A DNA stretch of 64,000 nucleotides from CBDANO01 sp965197665 (GCA_965197665.1 CBDANO010000005.1:62001-126000); one strand, 5' to 3'; positions 25,934 to 35,817 are shown, counted from the first letter of the stretch. The notes: a model not told the origin generated them from the letters alone. Made by a program: numbers and translations.

Positions 25934-26391
25934 CGATTAGCACCGGGTGGAATCGAGTCCTCAGCAACTACACGGCTTGGCTGCCTGGAAAGGAGTCTGC
26001 CGCCGGTCCCGGCAATGACCAAACTCCCGTTGCGGCGGGGCCGTTCGTTGCTCGCTCAGGAATACCCGTTATAGAAGACCGGCGACCGGTCCAGGGCGGG
26101 CCGCTTCTTGCGCGGGCGGGAATTTCACTCCAAGGCAAGACCGATGCCCTTGAAACAAGAGGGCTTCAGGCAAGAGAACGGCTATGGGTCTGAGGTAGGC
26201 CGGTCGAACGCTCCGCTGATTTTAGGCCCACTAATATTCTCCGTCAAGGCAACGTATTGCCTAACACATACAGGAATGACAACTAGGAGATGCCTTTGCC
26301 ATTCATCTCAAGAAGGCTGAACAGTAGCGGATGAACCCAACTCTTAGACACCAACGTACAAATAAGATAGACTGAGCCAGAGGTAGTATTC
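25934..26391. other. 458-base intergenic region
   Basis: It separates the divergent mqnA-like gene and peptidase gene. It is AT-richer towards the peptidase and contains short palindromes such as GGCAACGTATTGCC near 26249, but I see no gene, RNA or clear promoter. Confidence 0.4.
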
Positions 26392-27882
26392 GTGAGACTG
26401 CTTATTCTCCTCCTCGCTCTGGGCATTATCGGCAGTGTCGGACTCCCAACCGGTACCGCGCTGGCCGACGGCGGCGATATCGAGGTGGTGGACGTGGGGG
26501 TAGAGAGCCAGTTTCCCGACGGGGTCAAGTTTTCCATCACCGCCGCCAGCTCTGAAGAGATCGACGAGATCCGGGTGTTCTTCAAGAAGGTGGGCAATAC
26601 CGGACTCAGCGCATATAGAAACGTTGACTTTGAACCCGGAAAAGTAGTTACCGGCCAATCCACCCTGGAAAGCGGGGGCGGCGCCGAATACTTCCCTCCA
26701 GGCACCCTGATTTCCTTCTCCTTCGAGATCAGGGATAAGGGCGGGTCCGTGTTCAGGACCGAGAACCGGGACTACGTTTACACCGACGGCAGGTTCGAAT
26801 GGCTGTCGGTCAACTCGGGACTCATCACCGTGTACTACTACGGGGAGTACGTGGAGGAACGGGCTGAGACGATACTGGAAGCGGCCGATGAAGCTATGAC
26901 GAAGATGCTGCCGGTGTTGGGCATCGCGCCGACCGAACCTCTGAGAATCGTCTCCTACAATAACTACCGGCACATGTCTTCGGCCCTTCCTTTCCGGTCC
27001 CAAGCCGTGCGGGAGCAGTTGCAGACCCAAGGAATGGCCTTCTCCACCGAACGGGTTTTGCTGGTCCACGGGTTCGACGCTACAGTCAAGGGCACAGTAT
27101 CCCACGAGTTCACCCACCTGTTGGTGGCCGAGGCGGCCGGCAGGGCCTACGCCCAAGTGCCCGCGTGGTTGAACGAGGGCTTAGCCGAATACGGCAATGT
27201 TGATCCCACAGACAACTACGACGGCGCCCTACGCTACGGGATTTTCACCCGACGGCTAAAGCCTTTGTGGTACCAAGACACTTTCAGCGGGACCCCGGAC
27301 GACATCATCATTGCGTATGGGCAGGGCCGGTCGGTGGTGAACTACATGATCGGTCAATACGGCAAGGAGAAGATGGTCGAACTGTTTCAGGTCTTACGGT
27401 CGACCCTGAACATTGATTCGGCCCTACAGCAAGTGTACGGCTTCGATCAATACGGGCTGGACACCGAGTGGCGCGAAGCTATAGGAATCGATCCTTTGCC
27501 GCCTCCGGAGGAACTGGAGCGCCAACTTCAGGAAGCGCGAGCAGACCCGCCGGCTCCCGCCGAGGACCCGGTGGATGAGGAAGCGGACGCCGCCCCTGAG
27601 GAGACCGAAGACGCCGCTCCCGGCGATGAAGAAAGCGAGGAGCAGGCGCCCCTCTCAACCATCGAGTCAACGCCGGCGCCCACGCCAACACCGGGACCCA
27701 CCGTGGAGGCCTCGATTGGCGACGGTACGGAAGAGACCACCTCTTCCGGGGGATGCAGCGCGCCTGTTGGCGGAGCGCCGCTGGGAGTGGGCGCTATGCT
27801 GTTGCTGGGCGCTCCCCTGGGACTGCTGGCTTTGCGCGCTCGGGGGCGGCGAAAATACGAGAGGCGGCAAACGGGCGCATAG
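26392..27882 (+). CDS. Secreted, membrane-anchored zinc metallopeptidase (MA-type, HExxH)
   Basis: Starts at GTG 26392. Residues 1-25 form a signal peptide (RLLILLLALGIIGSVG...). The zinc site is HEFTH at 238-242 with the third ligand Glu about 25 residues on in WLNEGLAEY. A Pro/Glu/Thr-rich linker (about 375-450) leads to a C-terminal membrane helix (GAMLLLGAPLGLLALRARG) and a basic tail, so the enzyme is anchored facing outside. The substrate is unknown. It is convergent with the ABC permease genes, 6 bases away. Confidence 0.88.
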   Translation: MRLLILLLALGIIGSVGLPTGTALADGGDIEVVDVGVESQFPDGVKFSITAASSEEIDEIRVFFKKVGNTGLSAYRNVDFEPGKVVTGQSTLESGGGAEYFPPGTLISFSFEIRDKGGSVFRTENRDYVYTDGRFEWLSVNSGLITVYYYGEYVEERAETILEAADEAMTKMLPVLGIAPTEPLRIVSYNNYRHMSSALPFRSQAVREQLQTQGMAFSTERVLLVHGFDATVKGTVSHEFTHLLVAEAAGRAYAQVPAWLNEGLAEYGNVDPTDNYDGALRYGIFTRRLKPLWYQDTFSGTPDDIIIAYGQGRSVVNYMIGQYGKEKMVELFQVLRSTLNIDSALQQVYGFDQYGLDTEWREAIGIDPLPPPEELERQLQEARADPPAPAEDPVDEEADAAPEETEDAAPGDEESEEQAPLSTIESTPAPTPTPGPTVEASIGDGTEETTSSGGCSAPVGGAPLGVGAMLLLGAPLGLLALRARGRRKYERRQTGA

Positions 27883-27888
27883 ACCGGC

Positions 27889-28851
27889 CTATCGGGCCCG
27901 GGGGTTGAAGGCGTCGTTCACCGAATCCCCCAGCAGATTGAAAGTGAACATGAGCACCGTTATGGTACCGACGGGAAAGAGCAACAGATGAGGATTGGTG
28001 CGCAGCACCGACAGACTGGCGTTTTCGAAAATCATCAGCCCCAAGCTGGGCGTCGGCGGTTGGACTCCTATACCCAGGAAGCTAAGGAGCACCTCAGACC
28101 CGGCAACGGCGCCCAAACCTGCCGACACCAACACGATTACCGGCCCCATCACGTTGGGAAGCACGTGCCGCGTCAAGATGCGCGGCGTAGACACTCCGAT
28201 TGACCGGGCCGCTTCCACGTATTGATTCTCCCGGACTTGCAGCACTTGGCCGCGGACTAGCCTAGCCATGCCGAACCAGGAAAATATGGCGAGGGCCAAG
28301 GAGACAACGAAGTAGTCGGCGATTCCCAGCTTGATGATTTCCACACCCAAGGTATCTTCAATACCCCGCAACCAGGACCGCAGCGGGTCCCGGATGGTTA
28401 TGAAGAAGATTAGCAGCAGTAGAATATCCGGAAGGGCGCTGGTAACCTCCCCGACCCGCATGATGATGGTATCGACAAATTTGCCAAAGTAACCGGCGAC
28501 CAACCCCAGAGTGATTCCCAAGACCAAGGCGCCGGTCACCAGGGTAATGACAGTAATTAGAAAGGTGGTCCTCAACCCGTAGATGATCCGGGTCAAGATA
28601 TCCCGCCCCAGCCGGTCAGTGCCGAAGGGGTGGCCTGGGGTCGGTCCTTGCTTAGCAACGCTTAGGTCCTGGTCGTTGTAGCCATAGGGGGTTACCACGG
28701 GGGCCAGGATGCCGGCCCCGTACATGACCAGAATAACGATGAGGCAACCCACCCCAATCCTCTTGCGCAGCAGGCGCCGGAGAGAAATAGCCCAGTAGCT
28801 CCGGCCGCGCCGGCCCGGTTCGATCAGGTCCGTTTGGGCCTCACCCTGCAA
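27889..28851 (-). CDS. Dipeptide/oligopeptide ABC transporter permease (DppC type)
   Basis: The 320-residue inner-membrane permease has an N-terminal cytoplasmic stretch, a first helix near RIGVGCLIVILVMYGAGI, the periplasmic HPFGTDRLGRDILTRIIYG signature of DppC/OppC, and the EAA loop in YVEAARSIGVSTPRILTRHVLPNV. Its start overlaps the DppB stop by 11 bases. No ATPase gene is in this cluster. Confidence 0.93.
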   Translation of the reverse strand: MQGEAQTDLIEPGRRGRSYWAISLRRLLRKRIGVGCLIVILVMYGAGILAPVVTPYGYNDQDLSVAKQGPTPGHPFGTDRLGRDILTRIIYGLRTTFLITVITLVTGALVLGITLGLVAGYFGKFVDTIIMRVGEVTSALPDILLLLIFFITIRDPLRSWLRGIEDTLGVEIIKLGIADYFVVSLALAIFSWFGMARLVRGQVLQVRENQYVEAARSIGVSTPRILTRHVLPNVMGPVIVLVSAGLGAVAGSEVLLSFLGIGVQPPTPSLGLMIFENASLSVLRTNPHLLLFPVGTITVLMFTFNLLGDSVNDAFNPRAR

Positions 28852-29788
28852 CGTAGCCGCTCCCCAATCGGATTCTCGGGTCCAACACCGGGTAGATAAG
28901 GTCGATCAACAGATTGGACATCACGAACACCGCCGTGCCGATCAGCACCATGGCGTTGATGACAGGGTAGTCCCGGGCAAACACGGACTCGATCAATAGA
29001 TTGCCCACGCCGGGAATGCCGAAGAACCGCTCCACGATGAAGGAGGTGACCACCATTCCGGACAACCCCAGCCCCAGGGTGGTTATCACCGGGATCATGG
29101 AGTTTCGAAGTATGTGGCGGCTTCGCACCATGTGCTCCGGCAGTCCCTTGGCGTGGGCGGTGCGCACGTAGTCCTGGGACGCCACGTCCAGGGTGCTGGC
29201 CCTAGTCAACCGGGCTAATATGGCGATGCCGGGTACGCCCATAGCGACGGCGGGCAGGACTATTTGGGTATCGAAAAAACCTCCCCACCCGTGAGTGGGC
29301 AACAGGTCCAGCTTGAGAGCAAAGATGAACAACAGGCCCGGCGCCGTCAGGAAAATCGGCACCGCTTGCCCCACGAGGGTTGCGGCCACCGCCGCGGTAT
29401 CCCAGCCGGTACCTTGCTTCAAGGCCGCGTAAAGGCCAATGGGGATGCCCAAACCCACCGTTATGATCAAAGCGGCGAGGTTCAACTGGAAGGACACCCA
29501 CATTTTCTTCTCGAGCAATTCGCCGACGCCGCGGCCCCGGTACTTGAAGCTCTCGCCGAAGTCGCCTTGGAGGACGTCCCCGAGGTACCGGCCGTACTGC
29601 ACGAAGATATTGTCGTTGAGACCTCGCTGCTCCCGGATTCGCTCGACCACCTCGGGGTTGGAGTGTTGCCCCATGAGCACTTGCACCGGGTCTCCGGGGC
29701 CGAAGCGGCCCAAGATAAAGGTAATGAACGACACGATGATCAGAATTAGAGGCAGCCAAGCCAGTCGCCGGACTATGTAGGTTCCCAC
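28841..29788 (-). CDS. Dipeptide/oligopeptide ABC transporter permease (DppB type)
   Basis: The 315-residue permease begins MGTYIVRRLAWLPLILIIV and holds GDPVQVLMGQHSNPEVVERIREQRGL, the standard DppB opening, with the EAA loop in DYVRTAHAKGLPEHMVRSRHILRNS. It heads the permease pair; the binding-protein gene lies upstream across a repeat-bearing gap. Confidence 0.93.
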   Translation of the reverse strand: MGTYIVRRLAWLPLILIIVSFITFILGRFGPGDPVQVLMGQHSNPEVVERIREQRGLNDNIFVQYGRYLGDVLQGDFGESFKYRGRGVGELLEKKMWVSFQLNLAALIITVGLGIPIGLYAALKQGTGWDTAAVAATLVGQAVPIFLTAPGLLFIFALKLDLLPTHGWGGFFDTQIVLPAVAMGVPGIAILARLTRASTLDVASQDYVRTAHAKGLPEHMVRSRHILRNSMIPVITTLGLGLSGMVVTSFIVERFFGIPGVGNLLIESVFARDYPVINAMVLIGTAVFVMSNLLIDLIYPVLDPRIRLGSGYVAG

Positions 29789-30314
29789 GTCTTAGCGCTC
29801 CCTTTGCCGCGTTTGTGGAGCAGGGCCGCCGACCGTTAGCCTAGGGGGTTTTTCGAGAGGGTGTATTCAATGGCGTTTTCCGGTTTGGCATCGTTCCTTG
29901 GGGAATGCTGGTTTCATTCTTGGAGACAGGACCGGTTTGAAACCGGCCCCTACGTTTGCATCGTTCTTCCGGGGAATACTATTTTCATTCTTGGCGGCGT
30001 CGGTTTCAACCGGCGCGGGGGATGGATATGAAAGGGGGCAAGACGCCATTTCCGCGAAGGAAGTCTTGTGCATAGCTCCCCGGTCAGGGCGACGTCATGG
30101 AATAGCGGCAACCCCTGCCTCGCTACGGCGCGGTCCCCGGGCTCCCGCGTTCGGGGTAGTGGCGGCGAAATAGTCCACACCCAGGATAGCGCCCCGTCCG
30201 AGGGATTAGGCAAGGCTCTCGATAAGGGAGAGGGCGCTTTGGAAACGCCCTCTGATGCGGCCTTGCGCTCCTGTCATACCCAAAATCCGCTGGACGGGGC
30301 GCTGGGTCCGCCTT
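29789..30314. repeat. Repeat-bearing gap between the binding protein and DppB
   Basis: Two direct copies of a ~70-base unit begin at 29888 and 29958 (GCATCGTTC...GGGGAAT...TTTCATTCTTGG). Each contains a hairpin: ACCGGTTTGAAACCGGC in the first and CGGTTTCAACCG in the second. The family reappears at 8345-8414. A further hairpin, GAGGGCGCTTTGGAAACGCCCTC, lies at 30230-30252 and may terminate or attenuate. No gene is seen. Confidence 0.7.
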
Positions 30315-32033
30315 CTACTGGCCGCTAAAGTAGACGTAGCGCAGCCTGGGAATGTACAACTGGGACAACTCATAGCCTTGGACTTGGGGTTTGACCAGCA
30401 CGTACCGCTCCCCGCTGTACCACAAGGGCACCCACGGGGCGTCGTCGATTATCATTTGCTCCGCTTGGTTATATAGCTGGTAACGCAGGGACTCGTCGAC
30501 TTCGGTGCGGGCCTGCTCCAAAAGAGCGTCCACTTCCGGGTTGCTGTAATTGGTATGGTTATTGCTGCTTTCGCTGTGGAACAGGATGTCGAGGAAGTTT
30601 TCCGGGTCCGGGTAGTCGGCGATCCAACCGATGTCGAACATTTGAAAGCGGCGCTTGTGCAGGTCTTTCAAGAAAGTAGCGAATTCCGTCTGCTGGAACT
30701 CGGCCTCGACGCCCAGGTTCCTTTCCCACATTTGGAGGATCACGTCCATATCCAAGCTCACGGAGGCGCCGAAGCTGCCGGCGGTCGTGATGGTGATGGG
30801 GGGGATGTTTTCCAGGTCACCGCCGTACTTGGATTCCGCCAGCAACTGCTTGGCTTTGACCGGGTCGAACTCGTAGCCTTCCAGGTCCGGGTTATATGCC
30901 GGGAAACCCGGCGGCAGTATCCCCTTGGCGGGCACCACAAGATCGGCGAGGACTATGGTGGCTATCTCCTGTTTGTCTATAGCCATGTTCAAGGCCTGAC
31001 GGACTTTGGGGTCATCCAAGGGCGGCTCGTTGACGTTCATGCCAATGTACTGGATGCTGAAGGATGCCGGGCCTTCCAGTAGTTCCGGGTTCAGGTCGTT
31101 GCCCGGGTCCAGGATACGGTCCAAGTCGGCTAGGGACACGCCGGTGACGTGAATCTCATCGTTTTCATACATCAGCATGGACGTGCCGCCGCTAAGAATC
31201 ATCTCCACCTCTTCCAAGCGGGCCGGACCCAGGTGATATTCGCCGAAGCGGGTCAGCGTCATCGTCTCGCCCACGTCGTATCGAGTGAGCATGAAGGGGC
31301 CGGTGCCGTTGGGGCGGCGGAACCACCGCTTGGGGTCCGCTTCCACATTGGCCCGGTCCAGAACAAACCCCGTAGGGTAGGTCAACTTGGCCAGAAAGTA
31401 AGATTTGGGTTCATCGATAGTAATCTCCAAGGAATGGTCGTCGATGACCCGGAGGCCCGAAATCGTTTGGGCGTCGCCGTTCAGTTTTTCCTCCACGCCG
31501 ACGATGTCGCCCAAGTATTGGTTCACGACCGGGGATTCGGTAAGGGGATTGGTGACCCGCTCGAGGGACCAGCGAAAGTCCTCGGCGGTGACCGGCTTGC
31601 CGTCGTGGAAGGTAGCATCGGGCCTCAGGTGGAAAGTGTAGATCCGCCCGTCTTCGCTAATGTCCCAGTCCAAGGCCAAGTCCGGCACGATGTTGAGGTC
31701 CCGGTCTATGGTCACCAAGCCGCCAAAGACTTCGATGATGATCTGCGCTGAGGTGGCGTCGGTGGTCAGATGGGGGTCCAGTGTGGGCGGGTCTACGAAT
31801 AAGCGGACGAGCCGGTTGCCGCCGGGCTCGGTTTCAACTTCGGCCGCACTAGTCGATGCTTGTCTAGTGGGAGTCGGGGGGGCTTCATCCGACTGGGCCG
31901 CCTCCGTTGGCTGCGGCGTTGAGGCGCTCGTCGGCTCGGCGGCCTCGGGGGCTGAAGAGCCTGAGCACGCGGCTAGGGCCAGCGCCAGCGCTAACAGCGT
32001 GGACAACACTAGCAGTAACGATTTCCTGTACAT
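30315..32033 (-). CDS. Peptide/solute-binding lipoprotein (SBP family 5) of an ABC transporter
   Basis: A 572-residue extracytoplasmic binding protein. The signal is MYRKSLLLVLSTLLALALAL followed by the lipobox A-A-C, so it is lipid-anchored at the Cys. A Ser/Thr/Pro-rich linker follows, then the SBP5 signature (YTFHLRPDATFHDGKPVTAEDFRWSLER). ATG 32033 was chosen because GAGGA stands just upstream; a TTG 15 bases earlier is possible. It serves the DppBC permeases at 27889-29788. Confidence 0.9.
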   Translation of the reverse strand: MYRKSLLLVLSTLLALALALAACSGSSAPEAAEPTSASTPQPTEAAQSDEAPPTPTRQASTSAAEVETEPGGNRLVRLFVDPPTLDPHLTTDATSAQIIIEVFGGLVTIDRDLNIVPDLALDWDISEDGRIYTFHLRPDATFHDGKPVTAEDFRWSLERVTNPLTESPVVNQYLGDIVGVEEKLNGDAQTISGLRVIDDHSLEITIDEPKSYFLAKLTYPTGFVLDRANVEADPKRWFRRPNGTGPFMLTRYDVGETMTLTRFGEYHLGPARLEEVEMILSGGTSMLMYENDEIHVTGVSLADLDRILDPGNDLNPELLEGPASFSIQYIGMNVNEPPLDDPKVRQALNMAIDKQEIATIVLADLVVPAKGILPPGFPAYNPDLEGYEFDPVKAKQLLAESKYGGDLENIPPITITTAGSFGASVSLDMDVILQMWERNLGVEAEFQQTEFATFLKDLHKRRFQMFDIGWIADYPDPENFLDILFHSESSNNHTNYSNPEVDALLEQARTEVDESLRYQLYNQAEQMIIDDAPWVPLWYSGERYVLVKPQVQGYELSQLYIPRLRYVYFSGQ

Positions 32034-32347
32034 ACGCCTATTCCTCAATGCCGTTGAGCGGGCCTTCCACTTTGCGGTCTATCCACCCACGGCACGTGTG
32101 ATGTAGATTAACACGCCGCACTAAGTTCAACCAAGAGAATCTCACCTGGAAGCTGGAGCAATGGCGCCAGGCATCAAGCTCACCTCTCTCCGGCGAATTC
32201 ACTTGCGATAGCTTTGGAGCTTAACTCCGGCTTCTTGTCAGGTACCGGCCTATTTGCTAACATAGCGTAGCTTGAGGGCAAAGGCTCCGGGCGCTGCGGG
32301 ATGCCCCGGCGCGCGCCCATTAGCCGGCGTCATCAAGTCCTACGCGC
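32034..32347. other. 314-base intergenic region before the tRNA pair
   Basis: Between the binding-protein start and tRNA-His. It should hold promoters for both directions, but none is clear to me; no gene is seen. Confidence 0.35.
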
Positions 32348-32348
32348 G

Positions 32349-32425
32349 GCGAGCGTAGCCAAGTGGTCCAAGGCGCCTGTCTGTGGCACAGGAGAACACG
32401 GGTTCGAATCCCGTCGCTCGCCCCA
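32349..32425 (+). tRNA. tRNA-His (GTG)
   Basis: Acceptor arms GCGAGCG (32349-32355) and CGCTCGC (32415-32421) pair fully. The anticodon arm CCTGT-CT-GTG-GC-ACAGG gives GTG, and the T arm has GGTTCGAATCC. A G at 32348 and C at 32422 provide the His-specific G-1:C73 pair; CCA is encoded at 32423-32425. Confidence 0.95.
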
Positions 32426-32446
32426 AGCTTCCGTACTCGCCGGGTT

Positions 32447-32522
32447 GCGCCCGTAGCTCAATGGATAGAGCACTGGGCTTCGGACCCAGGGGTTGCGGGT
32501 TCGACTCCTGCCGGGCGCGCCA
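32447..32522 (+). tRNA. tRNA-Arg (TCG)
   Basis: Acceptor arms GCGCCCG (32447-32453) and CGGGCGC (32512-32518) pair. The anticodon arm CTGGG-CT-TCG-GA-CCCAG gives TCG, and the T arm carries GGTTCGACTCC. Discriminator G is at 32519 and CCA is encoded at 32520-32522. Confidence 0.94.
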
Positions 32523-32679
32523 AACCTCAACGCTAGTCCAGGGTCCCTGTCGATGATGGGGCCTTTTCTTTCGGGTCTTACCAGCAATCTATAGCCTACC
32601 TCCAGCATAGAATTATACGCCTGGGGGCGGCGCTATGGATTCTTGGTAAACCAAGTCATCATTTCGGTGAGGAGTCGAC

Positions 32680-34086
32680 ATGAGCGAAGATATCTACTAC
32701 GCCGACGCCGTAGAGCTTGCGGAGCGAATCAAAGCTAAGAGCCTATCCCCGGTGGAAGTGGTGCAGGCTCAATTGGACCGCATCGAAGCTATCAACCCGA
32801 AAATAAACGCCATCGTGCAGATGGCGCCCGGGGCGTTGGAAAGGGCCCGGGAAGCGGAGGCGGCGGTCTCGAGACAAGAGAGTTGGGGGCCGCTCCACGG
32901 GGTGCCCTTCACGGTCAAGGACTGTGTCGACACGGAAGGCGTCAGGACCACCAGAGGTTCAAAGCTGTTTGCCGACTTCGTCCCCGGGGCCGACGCCAGC
33001 GTAGTGAAGCGGCTCAAGGACGCGGGAGGCATCTTCATTGCCAAGACCAACATGCCCGAGTTCGCTTTATGGTGGGAGACGGATAACTTGGTCTACGGGC
33101 GCACCGAGAATCCCTGGATGCCGGGCCGGACGCCGGGAGGCTCCAGCGGCGGAGAGGCGGGGGCTATAGCCGCCGGCCTGTCCCCTCTGGGCATCGGCAG
33201 CGACGTGGGCGGCTCCATCCGAGAGCCCGCCAATTACTGCGGAATCGTGGGCTTGAAAGCTACTCACGGACGGGTCCCGCTCACCGGCCACTGGCCGGAG
33301 GCCCTACTCCGGTTCATGCACGTCGGCCCCATGGCCAGGACGGTCCGGGACGTAGCCTTGGGGTTGTCCATCATGGCCGGCGCAGACGGAGTGGACCCCT
33401 ATGCGCTGCCGGTGCCCTTACCCGCCCTGCCCGCGGCGGATGCTTCCATAGCCGGGTTGCGCGTTGGATGGTTCGGGGAAGGTCCCTTCGCTCCGGTGGA
33501 GCCGCAGGTACAAGACACGATCGCCAGGGCGGCAACGGCTTTGGCGGAATTGGGTTGCTCGGTGGAACCGGTATCCATGGCGGCTTGGGACCAGTGGTCT
33601 GGGCAAGTGATTTCCGGAGCACTGTTCAGCGCCGAAGGGGGCCATTACCTGGGGCCGATCATAGCCGGCCGGGAGGAGGAATTGGCCCCTTCCATGAAGC
33701 GGCGCCTGACTCTGCCCGCTCCGTCCTTCGAGGACTACCTGGAGGCGGTGTCGCACTGCGAATTGCTGCGGCAGGACTTGGCCCTATTCTTTACTGAATA
33801 TGACGTACTGCTCTGCCCCGCCGGTCCGGTACCGGCGCATCCCCACGACTCCGTTGAGATGGTCATAAACGGGCAGAAGGTACCGGGGCGGAACGCCCTC
33901 CGCTGCACCATCCCCTTCGACCTGACCGGGTCCCCCGCCATGTCGGTACCCTTTGGATGGACTGAAGACGGGTTGCCCATCGGGGTGCAGATAGTGGGCC
34001 GCCATTTCGACGAACCAACCCTGCTCAAGGTGGGTTACGCCTTAGAGGGTTTGCACGCCCCACAACGGCGGCGCCCTCCGGTTTAG
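32680..34086 (+). CDS. Amidase-signature family hydrolase
   Basis: The 468-residue protein holds the amidase-signature triad: Lys80 in PFTVKDCVDTEG, the cis-Ser in PGGSSGGEAGAIAAG (about 155) and the nucleophile Ser179 in IGSDVGGSIREPA. It hydrolyses an amide bond; GatA is less likely because no gatB or gatC is nearby. ATG at 32680 follows GAGGAG. The substrate is unknown. Confidence 0.9.
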   Translation: MSEDIYYADAVELAERIKAKSLSPVEVVQAQLDRIEAINPKINAIVQMAPGALERAREAEAAVSRQESWGPLHGVPFTVKDCVDTEGVRTTRGSKLFADFVPGADASVVKRLKDAGGIFIAKTNMPEFALWWETDNLVYGRTENPWMPGRTPGGSSGGEAGAIAAGLSPLGIGSDVGGSIREPANYCGIVGLKATHGRVPLTGHWPEALLRFMHVGPMARTVRDVALGLSIMAGADGVDPYALPVPLPALPAADASIAGLRVGWFGEGPFAPVEPQVQDTIARAATALAELGCSVEPVSMAAWDQWSGQVISGALFSAEGGHYLGPIIAGREEELAPSMKRRLTLPAPSFEDYLEAVSHCELLRQDLALFFTEYDVLLCPAGPVPAHPHDSVEMVINGQKVPGRNALRCTIPFDLTGSPAMSVPFGWTEDGLPIGVQIVGRHFDEPTLLKVGYALEGLHAPQRRRPPV

Positions 34087-34472
34087 CCCGAATCTTCTCC
34101 GGTACCCGCCTCAGCCTGGTCCGGACCGGCCGGCGGTCCTTCGGGCATTCCGGCGTCGATCCAGGACACTATCTCGTCGATTTCCGCGTCTGATAGAAAG
34201 GGGCCGCGCAAGGGCATCCTACCCCAAGTACCGACGCTGCGGGCCAACGACCGAACAAACTGGGTCTCTCGACCGGGCACGCCGGGTTCGATGGCTCGAA
34301 CGCCCGATAGGACGCTGTCGGCCAACTGCTGAGGGGAGTCCCAGTAAAACCTATGAATACCGGGGAGGGGGTCCCTTCCCCGCCGCTCCTTCCAACGTTC
34401 CATGATGCCGTCCAGGATGTCTTTTACCCTGGGCCAGTAGACTGGGTTGTCGTTGGGGGCCTGCTCGCTCAC
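34083..34472 (-). CDS. Small cytochrome-c-like domain protein without a heme motif
   Basis: The 129-residue product (GTG start) ends in a helix typical of c-type cytochrome domains, SDAEIDEIVSWIDAGMPEGPP, with a MPLRGPFLS stretch where the heme-ligand Met would lie. There is no CxxCH and no signal peptide, so it cannot bind c-type heme in the usual way. The function is unknown. It overlaps the convergent amidase by 4 bases. Confidence 0.6.
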   Translation of the reverse strand: MSEQAPNDNPVYWPRVKDILDGIMERWKERRGRDPLPGIHRFYWDSPQQLADSVLSGVRAIEPGVPGRETQFVRSLARSVGTWGRMPLRGPFLSDAEIDEIVSWIDAGMPEGPPAGPDQAEAGTGEDSG

Positions 34473-34599
34473 TTTCGATGTCGATTATTGATATTTCAAT
34501 GTTCCAGCTTTTGTGGGAAACCGCTATCGAGAAGACTTACTCTGCCGAGGCGATTCAGAACGGGTGAGTCCCGGCCGGCGCGCCTTGTTGGACACGGTC

Positions 34600-35109
34600 C
34601 TAGCGGGGATGTTCATTGACCGTCTCTCTTTGCAGCAACTCCATGGCGTGGGGAAGGACGGGGCCGACTACTTCGAGACATTCCCGCACTCCCTTGGGGC
34701 TGCCCGGCAAGGTAATGATGAGGGTGTTGCCGCGGATGCCGGCCACAGACCGGCTCAGCATAGCCATGGGGGTGAATTGAAGGGTCTTGGCCCGCATGGC
34801 CTCGGCTAGTCCGGGGACCTCTTTGTCCAGTATCGAAAGGCAAGCCTCGGGCGTAACGTCGTGGCGGCCCAGGCCTGTGCCTCCCGTGGTCACGATCAAG
34901 TCCACGTCGTCGGCGTCGGCCCACTGGGCCAGCCGGCCCGCGATGACTTCCTGCTCATCGGCTACGATTTCGTAGCGCACGACCCGGTAATCCTGGGGTC
35001 CGAGCGCCTCTTTTATCGCTTCACCGCTGGCGTCTTCTCGCTGGCCTTGGTAGCCCGACGTACTGATGGTTAGCACGGCTAACCCAAACATGACTGCCTC
35101 CGGTGCCAT
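34600..35109 (-). CDS. mogA: Molybdopterin adenylyltransferase/MoaB-Mog family
   Basis: The 169-residue protein carries the MPT-binding TTGGTGLGRHDVTPEA (about 96-111) and LPGSPKGVRECLEVV near the C-terminus, as in MoaB/MogA, which adenylates molybdopterin before Mo or W insertion. MoaB and MogA are hard to tell apart by sequence alone. It fits the several Mo enzymes in the window. The precise start could be the ATG at 35109 or the internal Met at residue 7. Confidence 0.88.
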   Translation of the reverse strand: MAPEAVMFGLAVLTISTSGYQGQREDASGEAIKEALGPQDYRVVRYEIVADEQEVIAGRLAQWADADDVDLIVTTGGTGLGRHDVTPEACLSILDKEVPGLAEAMRAKTLQFTPMAMLSRSVAGIRGNTLIITLPGSPKGVRECLEVVGPVLPHAMELLQRETVNEHPR

Positions 35110-35302
35110 GATACCATATCGTTACCGCACCGCCGCGACAACCAAGGCGAAGCCCGCAAATTGAGCGTCGTATCACCCCGTCTCAGCGGATTAAAGGTGT
35201 CCACCGGAGGCGGGAATGACGGGTTGGGCGACAGCCTCGTCCACCCTCCGGCCCGCTAATACGCGGTAGCTCTGGATACGGATTGCCGACATTGACCCGA
35301 CA

Positions 35303-35330
35303 TTGACAAGGTATAGGGCGGCCCTTATAT
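35303..35330 (+). promoter_or_regulatory. Promoter candidate ahead of the HIT gene
   Basis: TTGACA at 35303-35308 and TTATAT at 35325-35330 with a 16-base spacer, about 48 bases before the HIT start. The -35 is perfect and the -10 moderate. Confidence 0.5.
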
Positions 35331-35377
35331 TCACATCCTTGCGAGGCCCAGGGTCACCCCTTGGAGACTAGCCGCCC

Positions 35378-35713
35378 TTGCCCACTCCGCCGACCTGCAT
35401 ATTCTGCGAAATCGTTGCCGGACGCTCCCCGGCCAAGGTGCGGTACTTGGACGAGGATATCATCGTCATTGTCAATAAGCTGACCTGGGTCCCGTTAATG
35501 CTTCTGGTCATGCCAAAACGGCACATGAGCCAGCTGGAAATGTGGAGCAGCGGCCTAATGACCCGGCTGGGCACGGTGGCGGCCGACATGGGCTGCGCCT
35601 TTGCCGTCAACGGCTTTCGCATTCTATCGAATTTCGGGCCGGACGGCATGCAAAGCCAAAGTCACGGCCACCTCCACGTCATCGGCGGGACTCACTTGGG
35701 GCCGTATGCCTAG
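35378..35713 (+). CDS. HIT-family nucleotide-binding protein
   Basis: The 111-residue product (TTG start, MPTPPTCIFCEIVAGRSPAK) holds the opening CIFCEI and the histidine triad H-G-H-L-H-V-I near residue 97, in QSHGHLHVIGG. HIT proteins hydrolyse or transfer nucleotidyl groups of dinucleotides or AMP adducts. The substrate is unknown. Confidence 0.85.
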   Translation: MPTPPTCIFCEIVAGRSPAKVRYLDEDIIVIVNKLTWVPLMLLVMPKRHMSQLEMWSSGLMTRLGTVAADMGCAFAVNGFRILSNFGPDGMQSQSHGHLHVIGGTHLGPYA

Positions 35714-35817
35714 ATAAGCAGTCCCCCGCGACGGGATGCTGACAAGTCAAGGATGGAACCGAATACTTTAGCGGATTGGACCCTGCCTAACTCCAATCGA
35801 CCGAGCAGAGGAACCGT

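Noticed and set aside
32333..32608. 91-codon minus-strand reading frame
   Set aside because: It runs across both tRNA genes and is their complement.
32680..34086. gatA (Glu-tRNA amidotransferase A)
   Set aside because: Amidase motifs fit, but there is no gatB or gatC and the C-terminal half is unlike GatA.
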